Notes under the pieces: generated by a model | What the model saw: only the letters and a program-made list of their open reading frames with translations | The model's database searches: none | What the model was told of the DNA's origin: nothing | Part shown: positions 8,074 to 17,568 of the stretch, piece by piece | How positions within the stretch are numbered: position 1 is the stretch's first letter | Layout: each line of letters opens with the position of its first letter | Assembly (NCBI GenBank): GCA_023667845.1 | Contig: JAMPIU010000053.1 | Coordinates: 62,001 to 126,000, forward strand | Reading direction: 5' to 3' | Source of the DNA: Dehalobacter sp. | GTDB taxonomy: Bacteria > Bacillota > Desulfitobacteriia > Desulfitobacteriales > Syntrophobotulaceae | DNA: 64,000 nt | Position numbers and translations under genes: made by a program

Positions 8074-9018
8074 GTGGCTTTTAAAACCTCAGTCCAAAAG
8101 TATAGTGGAAGCATTTACAACTTGGAATTAGGGACAGGGGAGAACACCTTAGCTCTCGGTGGACAGAATGTGTTTCCGTTTTACAGTTTTGACGGTGACA
8201 CCGGCAGCGGCGTAAAGATTGGTTTGGAAATACTCGATATTTACCCAGAAAATTGGGCAGATGGTCTTAAGTCCATCTATGGTTCAGCTGCAGAAAATAC
8301 TGTGGAATGGGCCAAATATGCTGAAGAAAAGTTTGCACCTGATTTCATTTGCTTACGGTTTGAAGGCGCAGATCCGAATGGTCTAAATAAATCCGTTGAA
8401 GAATGTGCCACTCTGGCTAAGAAAGTTGCCAATGCTGTTAAACTGCCTCTTGTTATTGCCGGGACACAAAATTATGAGAAAGACCTTAAATTATTTGAGA
8501 AAGTAGCCGAAGAGCTGGAAGGTAAAAATATCCTTTTGTTATCCGCTGTTGAAGATAACTATAAGACTGTTGCCGCAGCTGGCGTAACAGCTTATAAACA
8601 TAAAGTAGCGGCTGAGTCCTCGGTTGACATCAACCTGGCTAAGCAATTAAATATTTTAATCAACCAACTGGAAGTCAAAAACGAAAATATCATAATGAAT
8701 GTTGGGACCGCACCTGTCGGTTACGGTTTTGAGTATGTCGCTTCGACCATTGACAGAATCAGACTGGCCGCTTTGGGTCAAAATGATAAAACCTTACAGA
8801 TGCCGATTATTACACCCGTTTCTTTTGATACTTGGAACGTTAAAGAGTCTGCCTCTACAGAGGAAGATTCTCCGGAATGGGGCTGCCAGGAAGAGCGTGG
8901 AATTGCTATGGAGGTTTCTACAGCCGCCAGTGTTATTGCCGTCGGCTCCGATGCTGTTGTTCTACGTCATCCGCGTTCAGCAGAGACAATCCGTGCTTTC
9001 GTGGATAACCTGAAATAA
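8074..9018 (+). CDS. acsD: Corrinoid iron-sulfur protein small subunit
   Basis: 314 residues forming the TIM-barrel small subunit of the CFeSP, which carries the methyl group from AcsE to acetyl-CoA synthase. I chose the GTG at 8074 because AAGGAGGAG lies 6-8 nt before it. An upstream in-frame start at 8044 would overlap the cooC end and lacks a site. Conserved features seen are the LGGQNVFPF and FDGDTG segments near residues 30-45, and DTWNVKES and EWGCQEERGI late in the protein. acsC follows after 45 bp. The two subunits form a heterodimer. Confidence 0.93.
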   Translation: MAFKTSVQKYSGSIYNLELGTGENTLALGGQNVFPFYSFDGDTGSGVKIGLEILDIYPENWADGLKSIYGSAAENTVEWAKYAEEKFAPDFICLRFEGADPNGLNKSVEECATLAKKVANAVKLPLVIAGTQNYEKDLKLFEKVAEELEGKNILLLSAVEDNYKTVAAAGVTAYKHKVAAESSVDINLAKQLNILINQLEVKNENIIMNVGTAPVGYGFEYVASTIDRIRLAALGQNDKTLQMPIITPVSFDTWNVKESASTEEDSPEWGCQEERGIAMEVSTAASVIAVGSDAVVLRHPRSAETIRAFVDNLK

Positions 9019-9063
9019 TTAATATTTAAGAATTTTGATACTACTTTTGATTCAAGGAGGAAA

Positions 9064-10425
9064 ATGAAAATGGCAATGTCCGGATTGGATATCTATAAAC
9101 TGACTCCCAAAACCAACTGTAAAGAATGTGGCTTTCCTACCTGTATGGCTTTTTCGATGAAGGTAGCAGCTGGCGGTGTAGAAATAAGCAAGTGCTCGCA
9201 CATGAGTGATGATGCGATGGCAAAGCTCTCTGAGTCCACTGCTCCCCTGATGAAGGTCGTGACTTTCGGCAAAGGAGAAACCGAATGTAAACTTGGCGGT
9301 GAAATTGTTCTTTTCCGTCACGAGAAAACCTTTGTCAACCGCAACAGATTTGCTGTACTGCTTTCCGATGCGATGTCCCAGGAACAAATCGATGCGAAGA
9401 TCGCCAATATGAAAAACGTCGACTATGTCCGGATCGGCGAAGAAATGAGAGCTGAAATTGCTGCCCTACAGTATGTTGGCAACAAAGACGCTTATCTCTC
9501 TTTAGTCAGTAAAGTTAAAGCTTCCGGTTTAAAAGTAGCCTACATGCTGGTATGCCCCGATGTTTCCGTGCTGAAAGAAACTTTGGAACTGGTCAAAGAT
9601 GAACTCCCGATCGTATTCGGCGCTGACAGCAACAACTATCAGGAAATGGTTGCTTTGGTCAAGGATCTCAAACTCCCTCTCGGCTTAAAAGCACCCTCAC
9701 TTGCCGAATTGTATGATCTGGTCGAAAATGTCCAGAAACTTGATTACAAAGAATTACTGCTGGATATCGGCAGCGCTTCTGCACGTGAAGCTTTTACCAA
9801 CGCTGTACAGATCCGCAGAACAGCTCTAAAAGAGCAAGACAGAACCTTTGGTTATCCTTCCGTAGTCTTTGTCAACGAGCTGGCCAAAGGTGACAAATTT
9901 ATGGAAGTTGCTCTGGCCTCCCTGTTCACCATGAAATATGGTTCCCTTATTGTTATGGACGATATGGATTACGCCCGCGCTCTCCCGCTCTTCGGTTTAA
10001 GACAGAATATCTATACTGACCCGCAGAAACCGATGAGAGTTGAACCGGAATTCTATCCGATCAACAACCCCGGCGACAGCTCACCTGTTTTGATTACGGT
10101 TGACTTTGCTCTGACTTACTTCGTTGTTTCCGGTGAAGTGGAGAGATCCAAAGTACCGGCCTGGCTGGGAATCCCTGATGCCGGCGGTTATTCCGTCCTT
10201 ACAGCATGGGCCGCAGGCAAGTTCAGCGGTTCGGTCATTGCTAAATTCATTAAAGAATCCGGCATTGAAAGTAAAACAAAATGCAGAAAGCTTATTATTC
10301 CTGGAAAAGTTGCCGTTCTGAAAGGTGACATCCAGGACAGCCTTCCTGACTGGGAAGTTATCATTGGTCCTGATGAAGCCATGCATCTTCCTAAATTTTT
10401 AAGAACGATGGAAGGCATTAACTGA
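9064..10425 (+). CDS. acsC: Corrinoid iron-sulfur protein large subunit
   Basis: 453 residues. The N-terminal [4Fe-4S] domain has NCKECGFPTC and a fourth cysteine at EISKC (within residues 18-46). A central TIM barrel and a C-terminal cobamide-binding domain follow. The Fe-S cluster passes electrons to reactivate Co(II). The cobalamin domain accepts the methyl group and presents it to AcsB. AAGGAGG overlaps the region just before the ATG. Length is normal for the clostridial protein and no cluster ligand is missing. Confidence 0.95.
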   Translation: MKMAMSGLDIYKLTPKTNCKECGFPTCMAFSMKVAAGGVEISKCSHMSDDAMAKLSESTAPLMKVVTFGKGETECKLGGEIVLFRHEKTFVNRNRFAVLLSDAMSQEQIDAKIANMKNVDYVRIGEEMRAEIAALQYVGNKDAYLSLVSKVKASGLKVAYMLVCPDVSVLKETLELVKDELPIVFGADSNNYQEMVALVKDLKLPLGLKAPSLAELYDLVENVQKLDYKELLLDIGSASAREAFTNAVQIRRTALKEQDRTFGYPSVVFVNELAKGDKFMEVALASLFTMKYGSLIVMDDMDYARALPLFGLRQNIYTDPQKPMRVEPEFYPINNPGDSSPVLITVDFALTYFVVSGEVERSKVPAWLGIPDAGGYSVLTAWAAGKFSGSVIAKFIKESGIESKTKCRKLIIPGKVAVLKGDIQDSLPDWEVIIGPDEAMHLPKFLRTMEGIN

Positions 10426-10511
10426 ACTGAAAAAGACACGAATTGACCTAAAGTATTAATTTATTAATCTAAAGTGTTCCGTTCTCAATAAAAATTGGAG
10501 GTGCTCCTAAC

Positions 10512-11297
10512 ATGGACAGATTTTTAGTCATTGGTGAAAGAATCCACTGTATTTCTCCGGTCATTCGGCAGGCTATCGCTGACCGTAATCCTGCCCCAAT
10601 TTTCCAGAGAGCAAAAGAACAGCTAGATGCCGGTGCTGTTTATCTTGACCTGAATATCGGACCTGCTGAAAGGGACGGCGAAGAAGTCATGGCCTGGGCC
10701 GTTCAGCTTCTGCAGAATGAATTTGATAATGTTCCAATTTGTTTAGATACGGCCAATAAAAAAGCCATTGAAGCCGGTATCAGGGTCTACAACCGTTCCA
10801 AAGGCAAACCGATTATCAATTCTGCCGATGCCGGTCCGAGACTGGGACTCTTAGAAGTCGCCGCCGCCAACGATGCCATGGCTATTGCCCTGTGTGCTAA
10901 AGAAGGTATTCCTTCTGACGTCGAAGAGCGCATCACTTATTGTACCGAAATGCTGGAAAAAGCAATGATGCTTGGTATCGACCCAATGGATCTCTTATTT
11001 GACCCGCTGTTCCTAGTCATCAAAGGCATGCAGGAAAAAGCAACGGAAGTCCTTGAGACCATTCGTCAAATTACGGAGATGGGCCTCAGAACCAATGCTG
11101 GCTTAAGCAATGTCTCCAATGGCGCTCCGAAACATGTCCGTCCGATCATTGACGCTACTTATTGTGCAATGGCCATGCAATGCGGTCTGACCGCAGCCAT
11201 TGTTAACCCTTGCGATCAGAGGCTTATGGAGACAATCAAAACCTGCGACATGATTAAAGGCAATATGTTATATGCCGATTCCTACCTGGAGCTATAA
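10512..11297 (+). CDS. acsE: 5-methyltetrahydrofolate:corrinoid/iron-sulfur protein methyltransferase
   Basis: 261 residues, the standard AcsE length. It opens with FLVIGERIHC and contains AGAVYLDLNIGPAERDG, VPICLDTANK and TNAGLSNVSNG, which form the methyl-THF site on a TIM barrel. It moves the methyl group from methyl-THF to the cobalt of AcsCD. It sits between acsC and acsB, so it is the dedicated enzyme of the pathway. The divergent homologue at 1962-2765 is a separate gene. The ribosome site is GGAGGTG ahead of the ATG at 10512. Confidence 0.95.
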   Translation: MDRFLVIGERIHCISPVIRQAIADRNPAPIFQRAKEQLDAGAVYLDLNIGPAERDGEEVMAWAVQLLQNEFDNVPICLDTANKKAIEAGIRVYNRSKGKPIINSADAGPRLGLLEVAAANDAMAIALCAKEGIPSDVEERITYCTEMLEKAMMLGIDPMDLLFDPLFLVIKGMQEKATEVLETIRQITEMGLRTNAGLSNVSNGAPKHVRPIIDATYCAMAMQCGLTAAIVNPCDQRLMETIKTCDMIKGNMLYADSYLEL

Positions 11298-11352
11298 TTG
11301 ATAGCCTCGTCTTGCAACGGCCTGGGGGAATTCTACGGAAAGGGGAATATAC

Positions 11353-13479
11353 ATGAATTTATATAGCACCATATTTGCAGGCGCCAAGCAGGCTCTCGAT
11401 ACTGCTGCCGAATATGTTGAAAAAGCAATCTCCTTAAAAGGAAGAGAGCATAAAGTTGCTTTTCCGGACACCGCTTACTCCCTGTCCCTTATTTATGCCA
11501 TTACCGGCAAAAAAATAGGCACCCTGGGAGAACTTGAAGGTGCTTTAGACCTTGTCAGAAGCCTTATTGTGGAAAAAGAGCAGCTTCGAGAAGCAGAGAA
11601 TGCCGGTATGGCAGCTGCTGTCTCTTCCGAAATTATTGAAGCTTTAAAGTATGTCATGGACGAAAAGCCCTATGAAGCTCCGTGCATGGGTTTTCTGACG
11701 GATGCGATTATCCGCGGCTGGGGTGTTGGTCTCGTAATGGACGATATCCCGGGGCAGGCGGTTATCATTGGTGAGTTTCCGGACCCCGAATCAGCCGCCA
11801 AAGTCATCAAAGAATACCAAGCTAAAGGGCTTTTAACCTTCCTTGTCGGTAAGGTCATCAATCAGGCCATTGAAGGCGGGGTCAAAGTAGGACTTGAGTT
11901 CAGGGTCATGCCTTTAGGTTATAACATGACCTCTGTAATCCACGTCGTTACGGTAACCATCCGCGCTGCCTTAATCTTCGGAGCCTTGACCCCCGGCGAC
12001 TGGGAAGAATTCAAGCGTTATACCTATAAAAGATTGAAAGCTTTTATCAATGCCGTAGGCCCTTTAAGCAATTACAAAGTTGCTGCAGGCGCAGCAGCGA
12101 TTAACCTTGGCTTCCCAGTTGTAACCGACCAGGATGTTGCCGAAGTCCCGATGAAGCTTATCACCCAAAAAGATTACGATAAAATGGCTGCAACTTCCCT
12201 TGAGATCAGAGGCATTAAGATAAAGATCACAGAAATTCCTATTCCGGTTGCTTTTGCTGCTGCTTTTGAAGGAGAGAGAATCAGAAAAGATGCTATGTTT
12301 GTTGAATTCGGCGGCAGCAAAACAGATTCCTGGGAGCTTGTTACGCAAAGAGAAGCCAGTGAGATTGAGGATCATAAGATTGTGCTCATTGGTGACGATA
12401 TTGACACCGTACAGCAGGTACCCGGAAGAATGCCTCTGGCAGTACTCGTCGAAGTAGCCGGCAAGAGCATGCATTCAGATTTTGAACCGGTTCTGGAAAG
12501 AAGAATTCACTATTTTATGAACTATATTGAAGGCATCATGCACGTCGGCCAGAGAGACACCACCTGGATTCGTATCAGCAAGGATGCTTACGAAAAAGGC
12601 TTCAGACTACGCCATTTTGGTGAAGTGCTGTATGCCAAGATGCTGGACGAGTTTGGCGCAGTCGTGGATAAATGTCAGATTACAATTATCACTGATGCTG
12701 CCAAAGTCAAAGAAGTAAAGGCCCAGCAGGTGGTTTCCAAGTATGCAGCAAGAGACGAACGTATTGCCAGTCTGACTGATGAAAGTGTCGACACTTTTTA
12801 TACCTGTATTCTCTGCCAGTCCTTTGCCCCTTCCCATGTGTGCATTGTTACACCGGAAAGACTAGGATTATGCGGCGCCGTAAGCTGGCTTGATTCCAAA
12901 GCTACTTTTGAGCTCGATCCAACCGGTCCTTGTCAGCCAATTACCAAAGGTCTTGTTGATGATCCCGTCAAAGGTATCTGGCAAGAAGTCAACAAAACCG
13001 TGGAACGGCACTCCCAAGGCGCTTTGAGCCAGATCACGCTGTATAGTTTACTGGAAGATCCGATGACTTCCTGCGGCTGCTTTGAATGTATCGCCGGCAT
13101 AATGCCGGAAGCCAATGGCATTGTCATCGTGAACAGAGAGTTTTCCGGCGTATCTCCGGTAGGTATGACATTCGGCGAACTGGCTTCCATGACAGGCGGC
13201 GGCGTTCAGACTCCCGGATTTATGGGACATGGCAGACAGTTTATTTCCTCTAAGAAATTCATCTCAGCTGAGGGCGGTCCCGGACGTATTGTCTGGATGC
13301 CGAAAGAACTCAAGGAATTCGTTGCTGACAAACTGAATGCAACTGCGAAAGAAATGTATGGAATTGATAACTTTGTCGATATGATTTGCGATGAAACCAT
13401 CGCTTCAGAGTCCGAAGCAGTCTTAGAGTATCTAAGTGAAAAAGGCCACCCTGCACTAACAATGGATCCGCTGATGTAG
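11353..13479 (+). CDS. acsB: CO-methylating acetyl-CoA synthase
   Basis: 708 residues. It condenses CO, a methyl group and CoA into acetyl-CoA at the A-cluster. Visible ligands are C485, C488, C497 and C507 for the cubane and C574-G-C576 for the distal nickel. The spacing (3, 9, 10, then 67 and 2) equals that of Moorella ACS (C506, C509, C518, C528, C595, C597) with a constant 21-residue shift, so the protein appears fully functional. The N-terminal CODH-docking domain is present. acsV follows after 51 bp. AAAGGGG precedes the ATG. Confidence 0.96.
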   Translation: MNLYSTIFAGAKQALDTAAEYVEKAISLKGREHKVAFPDTAYSLSLIYAITGKKIGTLGELEGALDLVRSLIVEKEQLREAENAGMAAAVSSEIIEALKYVMDEKPYEAPCMGFLTDAIIRGWGVGLVMDDIPGQAVIIGEFPDPESAAKVIKEYQAKGLLTFLVGKVINQAIEGGVKVGLEFRVMPLGYNMTSVIHVVTVTIRAALIFGALTPGDWEEFKRYTYKRLKAFINAVGPLSNYKVAAGAAAINLGFPVVTDQDVAEVPMKLITQKDYDKMAATSLEIRGIKIKITEIPIPVAFAAAFEGERIRKDAMFVEFGGSKTDSWELVTQREASEIEDHKIVLIGDDIDTVQQVPGRMPLAVLVEVAGKSMHSDFEPVLERRIHYFMNYIEGIMHVGQRDTTWIRISKDAYEKGFRLRHFGEVLYAKMLDEFGAVVDKCQITIITDAAKVKEVKAQQVVSKYAARDERIASLTDESVDTFYTCILCQSFAPSHVCIVTPERLGLCGAVSWLDSKATFELDPTGPCQPITKGLVDDPVKGIWQEVNKTVERHSQGALSQITLYSLLEDPMTSCGCFECIAGIMPEANGIVIVNREFSGVSPVGMTFGELASMTGGGVQTPGFMGHGRQFISSKKFISAEGGPGRIVWMPKELKEFVADKLNATAKEMYGIDNFVDMICDETIASESEAVLEYLSEKGHPALTMDPLM

Positions 13480-13530
13480 TTTAAGCAGTACTGTTATAGG
13501 ACTGTCCTATCAGAAGGAGTATGGTGCAAC

Positions 13531-15465
13531 ATGTTTAAAGTAAAATTTATGCCTGAAAACACCGTTGTGATTGCCAAATTAGGTGAGACGCTGTTCGATG
13601 CGGCCCGCAAAGCTGGTATCTTCCTTGATGCGCCTTGTAATGGACTCGGATCATGCGGCAAATGCAAGCTAAAGGTTCTTAAAGGCAGTGTAAATTTTCG
13701 TAAAAGCCATCACATTACTGAATCTGAACTAGCACAGGGTTTTGTTTTAGCATGTAATTCCAAAATTAACGGTGATATCACTGTTGAGGTACCGGCGATC
13801 CAAACGTCCGTCTTAAGCGGTATGAAAGTTGAAGATTTGGCTGGAACAAAAGATCAGCATATCATCGACAGCGTTATTAACATGGCTGCCAAGAATCATA
13901 TTCTGTTTAGCTCTCCAGTTCAAAAGGTCTATATGGAGTTAGACCTGCCAAGCCTTGATGACTGCCTCTCCGACTGGGACAGAATCCAAAGACATCTGCT
14001 TAAAAACAGCGCTTATCACAAAGTCGTCTGCCAACTGCCTATCCTCAAAAAAATCCCTCATATTCTAAGGGAAAATGATTTTCAGGCGACCGTAACGTAT
14101 TTCGCAGAAACCAGCGAGCGAATCAGAGTCATTAATATTGAGCCCGGAGATACATCCGACAAGCTGTATGGGGTAGCTATAGATGTAGGCACTACATCTG
14201 TAGCTGCCATTCTGGTCGATCTTCATAACGGACAGATTATTGCCAAATCCTCTGCCGGAAACGCCCAGATCAGATATGGCGCTGATGTGATCAGCAGAAT
14301 TATCCACTCAACCAAAAAAAATGGCTTACAGGAATTAACCAATGCAATTATCAAAGAAACAATTAATCCTTTGCTTAAGAAAATGAGACAGGAAATTGGT
14401 ATTTCCAAAGACGCGATCAGCGTGATCGTCGCCTCAGGAAATACAACCATGATGCACCTCATGCTCGGGGTTTATCCGGACTATTTGCGGAAGGATCCCT
14501 ATATTCCCGCTTTCCTTAGTTCTGAATACCTTAAAGCTGGCGACCTCGGATTAGAGGCTTATGCTGAAAGCATTATCTACATATTGCCTTCAGTATCAAG
14601 CTATGTTGGCGGAGACATTACTGCCGGCGTGCTCGCTTCTGGCCTGTGGTCGGAAGATCAAAATATTCTTTTTATGGACTTAGGTACCAATGGTGAAATT
14701 GTTTTTGGCAATAAAGACTTCTTGCTCACTTGTGCCTGTTCAGCCGGACCTGCATTTGAAGGCGGAGAAATAAGTTCCGGAATGCGTGCGGCACCAGGCG
14801 CGATTGAAAATATCAAGATCGATAGAAAAACTTTTGAACCTACTATAGATACAATTGATAATCAACTGCCGCTCGGCTTATGCGGCTCAGGGATCATCGA
14901 CGCCATAGCCGAAATGTTCAAGGCAGGGATCATTGACAGCCGGGGCCGTCTGAACCGCCATCTGAAAACCCACCGTATCCGTTCTGATGAATATGGGATC
15001 GGCGAATATGTGCTGGCTTTCAGCAGAGAATACCATATCCCCAAAGATATCACGATTACCGAAATTGATCTGGAAAATTTTATTCGGGCCAAAGGTGCTG
15101 TCTACTCTGCCGTGGTCGTATTATTAAAAAGCATGGGTATGGATTATTCCGGAATAGACAAAATATATATAGCTGGTGGGATCGGCACGAATATCAATAT
15201 GAATAACTCAATTACGATTGGGCTTTTCCCGGACCTTCCGGTCGAAAAGTTTGAATATCTCGGCAATAGTTCCTTGTTAGGCAGTTATCTGACTCTGCAA
15301 AGCACTGACGCCAGAAAAAAAGCCGAGGATATTGCCTCCCATATGACTTACCTTGAACTCAGTGCCGACAGCTCCTACATGGGAGAATTCATATCTGCCT
15401 GTTTCCTTCCCCACACTGAAATTGAAAGATTCCCAACCGTTAAGAACCAGCGAAAAATCGTCTAA
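13531..15465 (+). CDS. acsV: Reductive activator of the corrinoid protein, ferredoxin-ASKHA ATPase
   Basis: 644 residues. The N-terminal plant-type [2Fe-2S] domain has CNGLGSCGKCKLKVLKG near residues 36-52 and a fourth cysteine at ACN near 80. A linker region follows. The C-terminal ASKHA ATPase domain (DUF4445 / RACo type) has AIDVGTTSVA, MDLGTNGEIVFG, GLCGSGIIDAIAEM and YIAGGIGTNI. It uses ATP to reduce inactive Co(II) in the CFeSP back to Co(I). It lies directly after acsB, as in other acetogen clusters. The ribosome site is GAAGGAG. Its substrate is inferred to be AcsCD from this position. Confidence 0.92.
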   Translation: MFKVKFMPENTVVIAKLGETLFDAARKAGIFLDAPCNGLGSCGKCKLKVLKGSVNFRKSHHITESELAQGFVLACNSKINGDITVEVPAIQTSVLSGMKVEDLAGTKDQHIIDSVINMAAKNHILFSSPVQKVYMELDLPSLDDCLSDWDRIQRHLLKNSAYHKVVCQLPILKKIPHILRENDFQATVTYFAETSERIRVINIEPGDTSDKLYGVAIDVGTTSVAAILVDLHNGQIIAKSSAGNAQIRYGADVISRIIHSTKKNGLQELTNAIIKETINPLLKKMRQEIGISKDAISVIVASGNTTMMHLMLGVYPDYLRKDPYIPAFLSSEYLKAGDLGLEAYAESIIYILPSVSSYVGGDITAGVLASGLWSEDQNILFMDLGTNGEIVFGNKDFLLTCACSAGPAFEGGEISSGMRAAPGAIENIKIDRKTFEPTIDTIDNQLPLGLCGSGIIDAIAEMFKAGIIDSRGRLNRHLKTHRIRSDEYGIGEYVLAFSREYHIPKDITITEIDLENFIRAKGAVYSAVVVLLKSMGMDYSGIDKIYIAGGIGTNINMNNSITIGLFPDLPVEKFEYLGNSSLLGSYLTLQSTDARKKAEDIASHMTYLELSADSSYMGEFISACFLPHTEIERFPTVKNQRKIV

Positions 15466-15538
15466 ATTAATGCTAAGCAACTGGATTGAAGCCCCGTCTG
15501 ACAGGCATAAAAATAACTGTTAAGAAAGGTGATTTAAT

Positions 15539-15730
15539 ATGTGTGAATCTAACGCTTATGTTCTGACTCCTAATGGAGAGAAAATGGTTATGGAAAATGT
15601 TGCGAACATGAAGGTTGACTCTGGTAAGATCTTTTTAACAGGTTTATTGGGAGACGAAAAAACAATTAGCGGCATCATTCAGGAAATAAAACTCTTGGAA
15701 CATAAAATCCTGATCACTGAAAAAGCGTAA
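15539..15730 (+). CDS. CooT-like small nickel-binding protein
   Basis: 63 residues beginning MCESNAYV. The family-typical Cys2, then the pattern of a short beta protein (ENVANMKVD, IFLTGLLGDEKTISG, IQEIKLLEHKILI) match the CooT / DUF2097-type nickel chaperones found beside CODH genes. It would bind Ni(II) through Cys2 as a dimer and help CODH maturation. AAAGGTGAT precedes the ATG and the next gene starts 12 bp later. Family assignment is from sequence pattern only. Confidence 0.72.
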   Translation: MCESNAYVLTPNGEKMVMENVANMKVDSGKIFLTGLLGDEKTISGIIQEIKLLEHKILITEKA

Positions 15731-15741
15731 AGGAATAGCAC

Positions 15742-16347
15742 GTGCCTGATACACCTATGCACTATGAATATATTCGCGCGAAACTCAAAGACTGTGACCC
15801 TGTGGAAATATCCCGGAAATCGGGAGCAACGTATGACAGGCAAAAGCAAGAGTTTCGTGTTTTATTAATGGGCACAACTTATTTTGTCTCCTACCCTTCA
15901 GGGGAAATCTGTGATTCTGACGGTGCCAAAATTACAAACTTTCCGGTTCTAACATTAATCCTGCGTTACCTGGTCAACGCCAAGGGTACAGCACCTACCC
16001 AAAGGGACATCACCTATCGGGAAGTCTCGGGCGGACAGGTTTACTACCCGAATTTTTACGGCCGTTGTATCATGCGGCTTGCCAGGATGTTCGGCAAGGA
16101 TTTTCCTGCCTTGGAACGCGGGATGCAAAAGCAGAATGCAGTGAAAACAACGTACGGAGACCTAAGTTATCGTTTTCAGTTTATTAACAATATTTATGTC
16201 ACCTTTATTCTCTGGAACGGCGATGAGGAATTTCCAGCGGGAGCCAATATTCTTTTTGATGCCAATACACCAGATTACTTTAATGCTGAAGATCATGCTG
16301 TTGTCTGCGATATTGCGCTAAGCTTTTTGAAGGAACTTGCGAAGTAA
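15742..16347 (+). CDS. DUF3786 family protein
   Basis: 201 residues starting with GTG after AAAGGA. It matches the DUF3786 pattern: SYPSGEICDSDG, the LILRYLVNAKGT stretch and a C-terminal half ending near ILFDANTPDYFNAEDHAV. These proteins of unknown function often lie near corrinoid or CODH/ACS genes in anaerobes. It is soluble and has no cysteine cluster. It closes the + strand island, before the hairpin at 16429-16466. A maturation or sensing role for CODH/ACS is inferred from position only. Confidence 0.7.
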   Translation: MPDTPMHYEYIRAKLKDCDPVEISRKSGATYDRQKQEFRVLLMGTTYFVSYPSGEICDSDGAKITNFPVLTLILRYLVNAKGTAPTQRDITYREVSGGQVYYPNFYGRCIMRLARMFGKDFPALERGMQKQNAVKTTYGDLSYRFQFINNIYVTFILWNGDEEFPAGANILFDANTPDYFNAEDHAVVCDIALSFLKELAK

Positions 16348-16428
16348 ATAGATCATTATAACATGAATCCAAACAAGCTAGACAAGGACGCTTCCTTATA
16401 TTGAAACTTTTTTGCAGCTCCAAACAGC

Positions 16429-16466
16429 GATAAGGGAAACAGTCCCAGCGGACTATTTCCCTTATC
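16429..16466. terminator. Strong convergent terminator
   Basis: GATAAGGGAAA pairs with TTTCCCTTATC, and an inner stem AGTCC / GGACT extends it around the loop CAGC. It separates the + strand acs island from the - strand corrinoid protein gene and can end both. Confidence 0.75.
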
Positions 16467-16533
16467 ACCTTGCTAACATCCAAAACGCCTTAGCTTTTCT
16501 GAACGTGGTCGCTTCGGCTTATACACCAGATAT

Positions 16534-17172
16534 TTACTTTACCCAGCTCTGGCAAATCTTAACACCTTCGGCTGCATTCGTGGTAAATGCATCTGCACCA
16601 ATTTGCCTGCAGGCTTCTTCTGTTACAGGGTTTCCGCCAATAATAATTTTGAGGCTGTCACGCACACCAGCAGCCTTCAATTCATCTACCGTCCTTTTCA
16701 TCGCTTCCAGGGCTAGCGTCAGTACACCGCTCATCCCTACGATATCAGGCTGTACTTCTTTGACTTTTTCAATGAAGGCGCTTGGGCTTTGGTCGATTCC
16801 CAAATCAAAGACTTCAAATCCGGCTGCTTCAGACATGCTTCTGAAAATGTTCTTGCCGATATCATGCAAATCACCTTCGACAGTGGCCAGTACGATCTTG
16901 CCTACTTTGGCGGATTCGTCGCAGCCGATTACCGGTTTCAGGATATCGATGGACTGGGTTAAGAGCTCACCAGCAAAAATCAAATCGCCTACAAAGTATT
17001 CGCCGCTTTCAAACAGTTCGCCTACTTTTGCCATCCCCCGCTGGCAGGCCGTAACGACGGACTGAGCCTCTTCTTCGGTAGGTTTTGATGCAACAAAGTC
17101 ATTCAGCATCCCCATCAGTTTATCTTCGTCTAGGTCACCTACGGCATTTGTTAACACTTTCAGATCAATCAT
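16534..17172 (-). CDS. Methyltransferase cognate corrinoid protein
   Basis: 212 residues. The N-terminal helical cap domain (B12-binding-2, about residues 1-85) and the C-terminal Rossmann-like B12-binding domain have the cobalt-ligand motif DLHDIG (in EGDLHDIGKN), then GMSGVLTLALEAMK and IIGGNPVT. Such proteins carry the methyl group between a substrate-specific methyltransferase and a methyl-THF methyltransferase. No substrate methyltransferase (MtaB, MttB or UroD type) lies next to it. The AcsE/MtrH-like enzyme at 1962-2765 is a possible partner. AAGGAGG lies before the ATG. Confidence 0.88.
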   Translation of the reverse strand: MIDLKVLTNAVGDLDEDKLMGMLNDFVASKPTEEEAQSVVTACQRGMAKVGELFESGEYFVGDLIFAGELLTQSIDILKPVIGCDESAKVGKIVLATVEGDLHDIGKNIFRSMSEAAGFEVFDLGIDQSPSAFIEKVKEVQPDIVGMSGVLTLALEAMKRTVDELKAAGVRDSLKIIIGGNPVTEEACRQIGADAFTTNAAEGVKICQSWVK

Positions 17173-17568
17173 TTATATTTCCTCCTTAAAATTAATAACG
17201 CAAAGCAATTATCAAAAAATTCGCATCCGCTTAATACTAATATCTTGTTTCTAGGACTGAAATAATATCCTCCGGTAACCGAGAGATCTTGCACTCCTCC
17301 TGTCTGGTACGTGTTTTTTAATCAAAGACTCCAGTTTCAAAACACATCTTTCCGCTATCGGTGTATAGCTGTATCTACAAGATGGTGAAAAAAATTATTA
17401 GCCCTCTCAAAACTTGAACGAGTCTAATCTGATTTAGTATTTGCATTTTTCCTACACACTATATATTTTACCATTAGACCGGGAGTATTCACAATAGAAA
17501 AGATGACCATTTTGACAAAAAACCGCCAAAATTTTCAGAATAATGCATCTCTCCGTTCGGTTTGCAGA
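17173..17568. other. Intergenic leader of the corrinoid protein gene
   Basis: 396 bp between the divergent-side leader of the corrinoid gene and the end of tatD. It carries the corrinoid gene's ribosome site. I looked for a cobalamin-riboswitch signature and saw none. A short + strand open frame that runs into tatD (17503-17694) looks spurious. Confidence 0.4.

Noticed and set aside
17173-17500. Cobalamin riboswitch before the corrinoid gene
   Set aside because: I looked for the conserved cobalamin box and found none.
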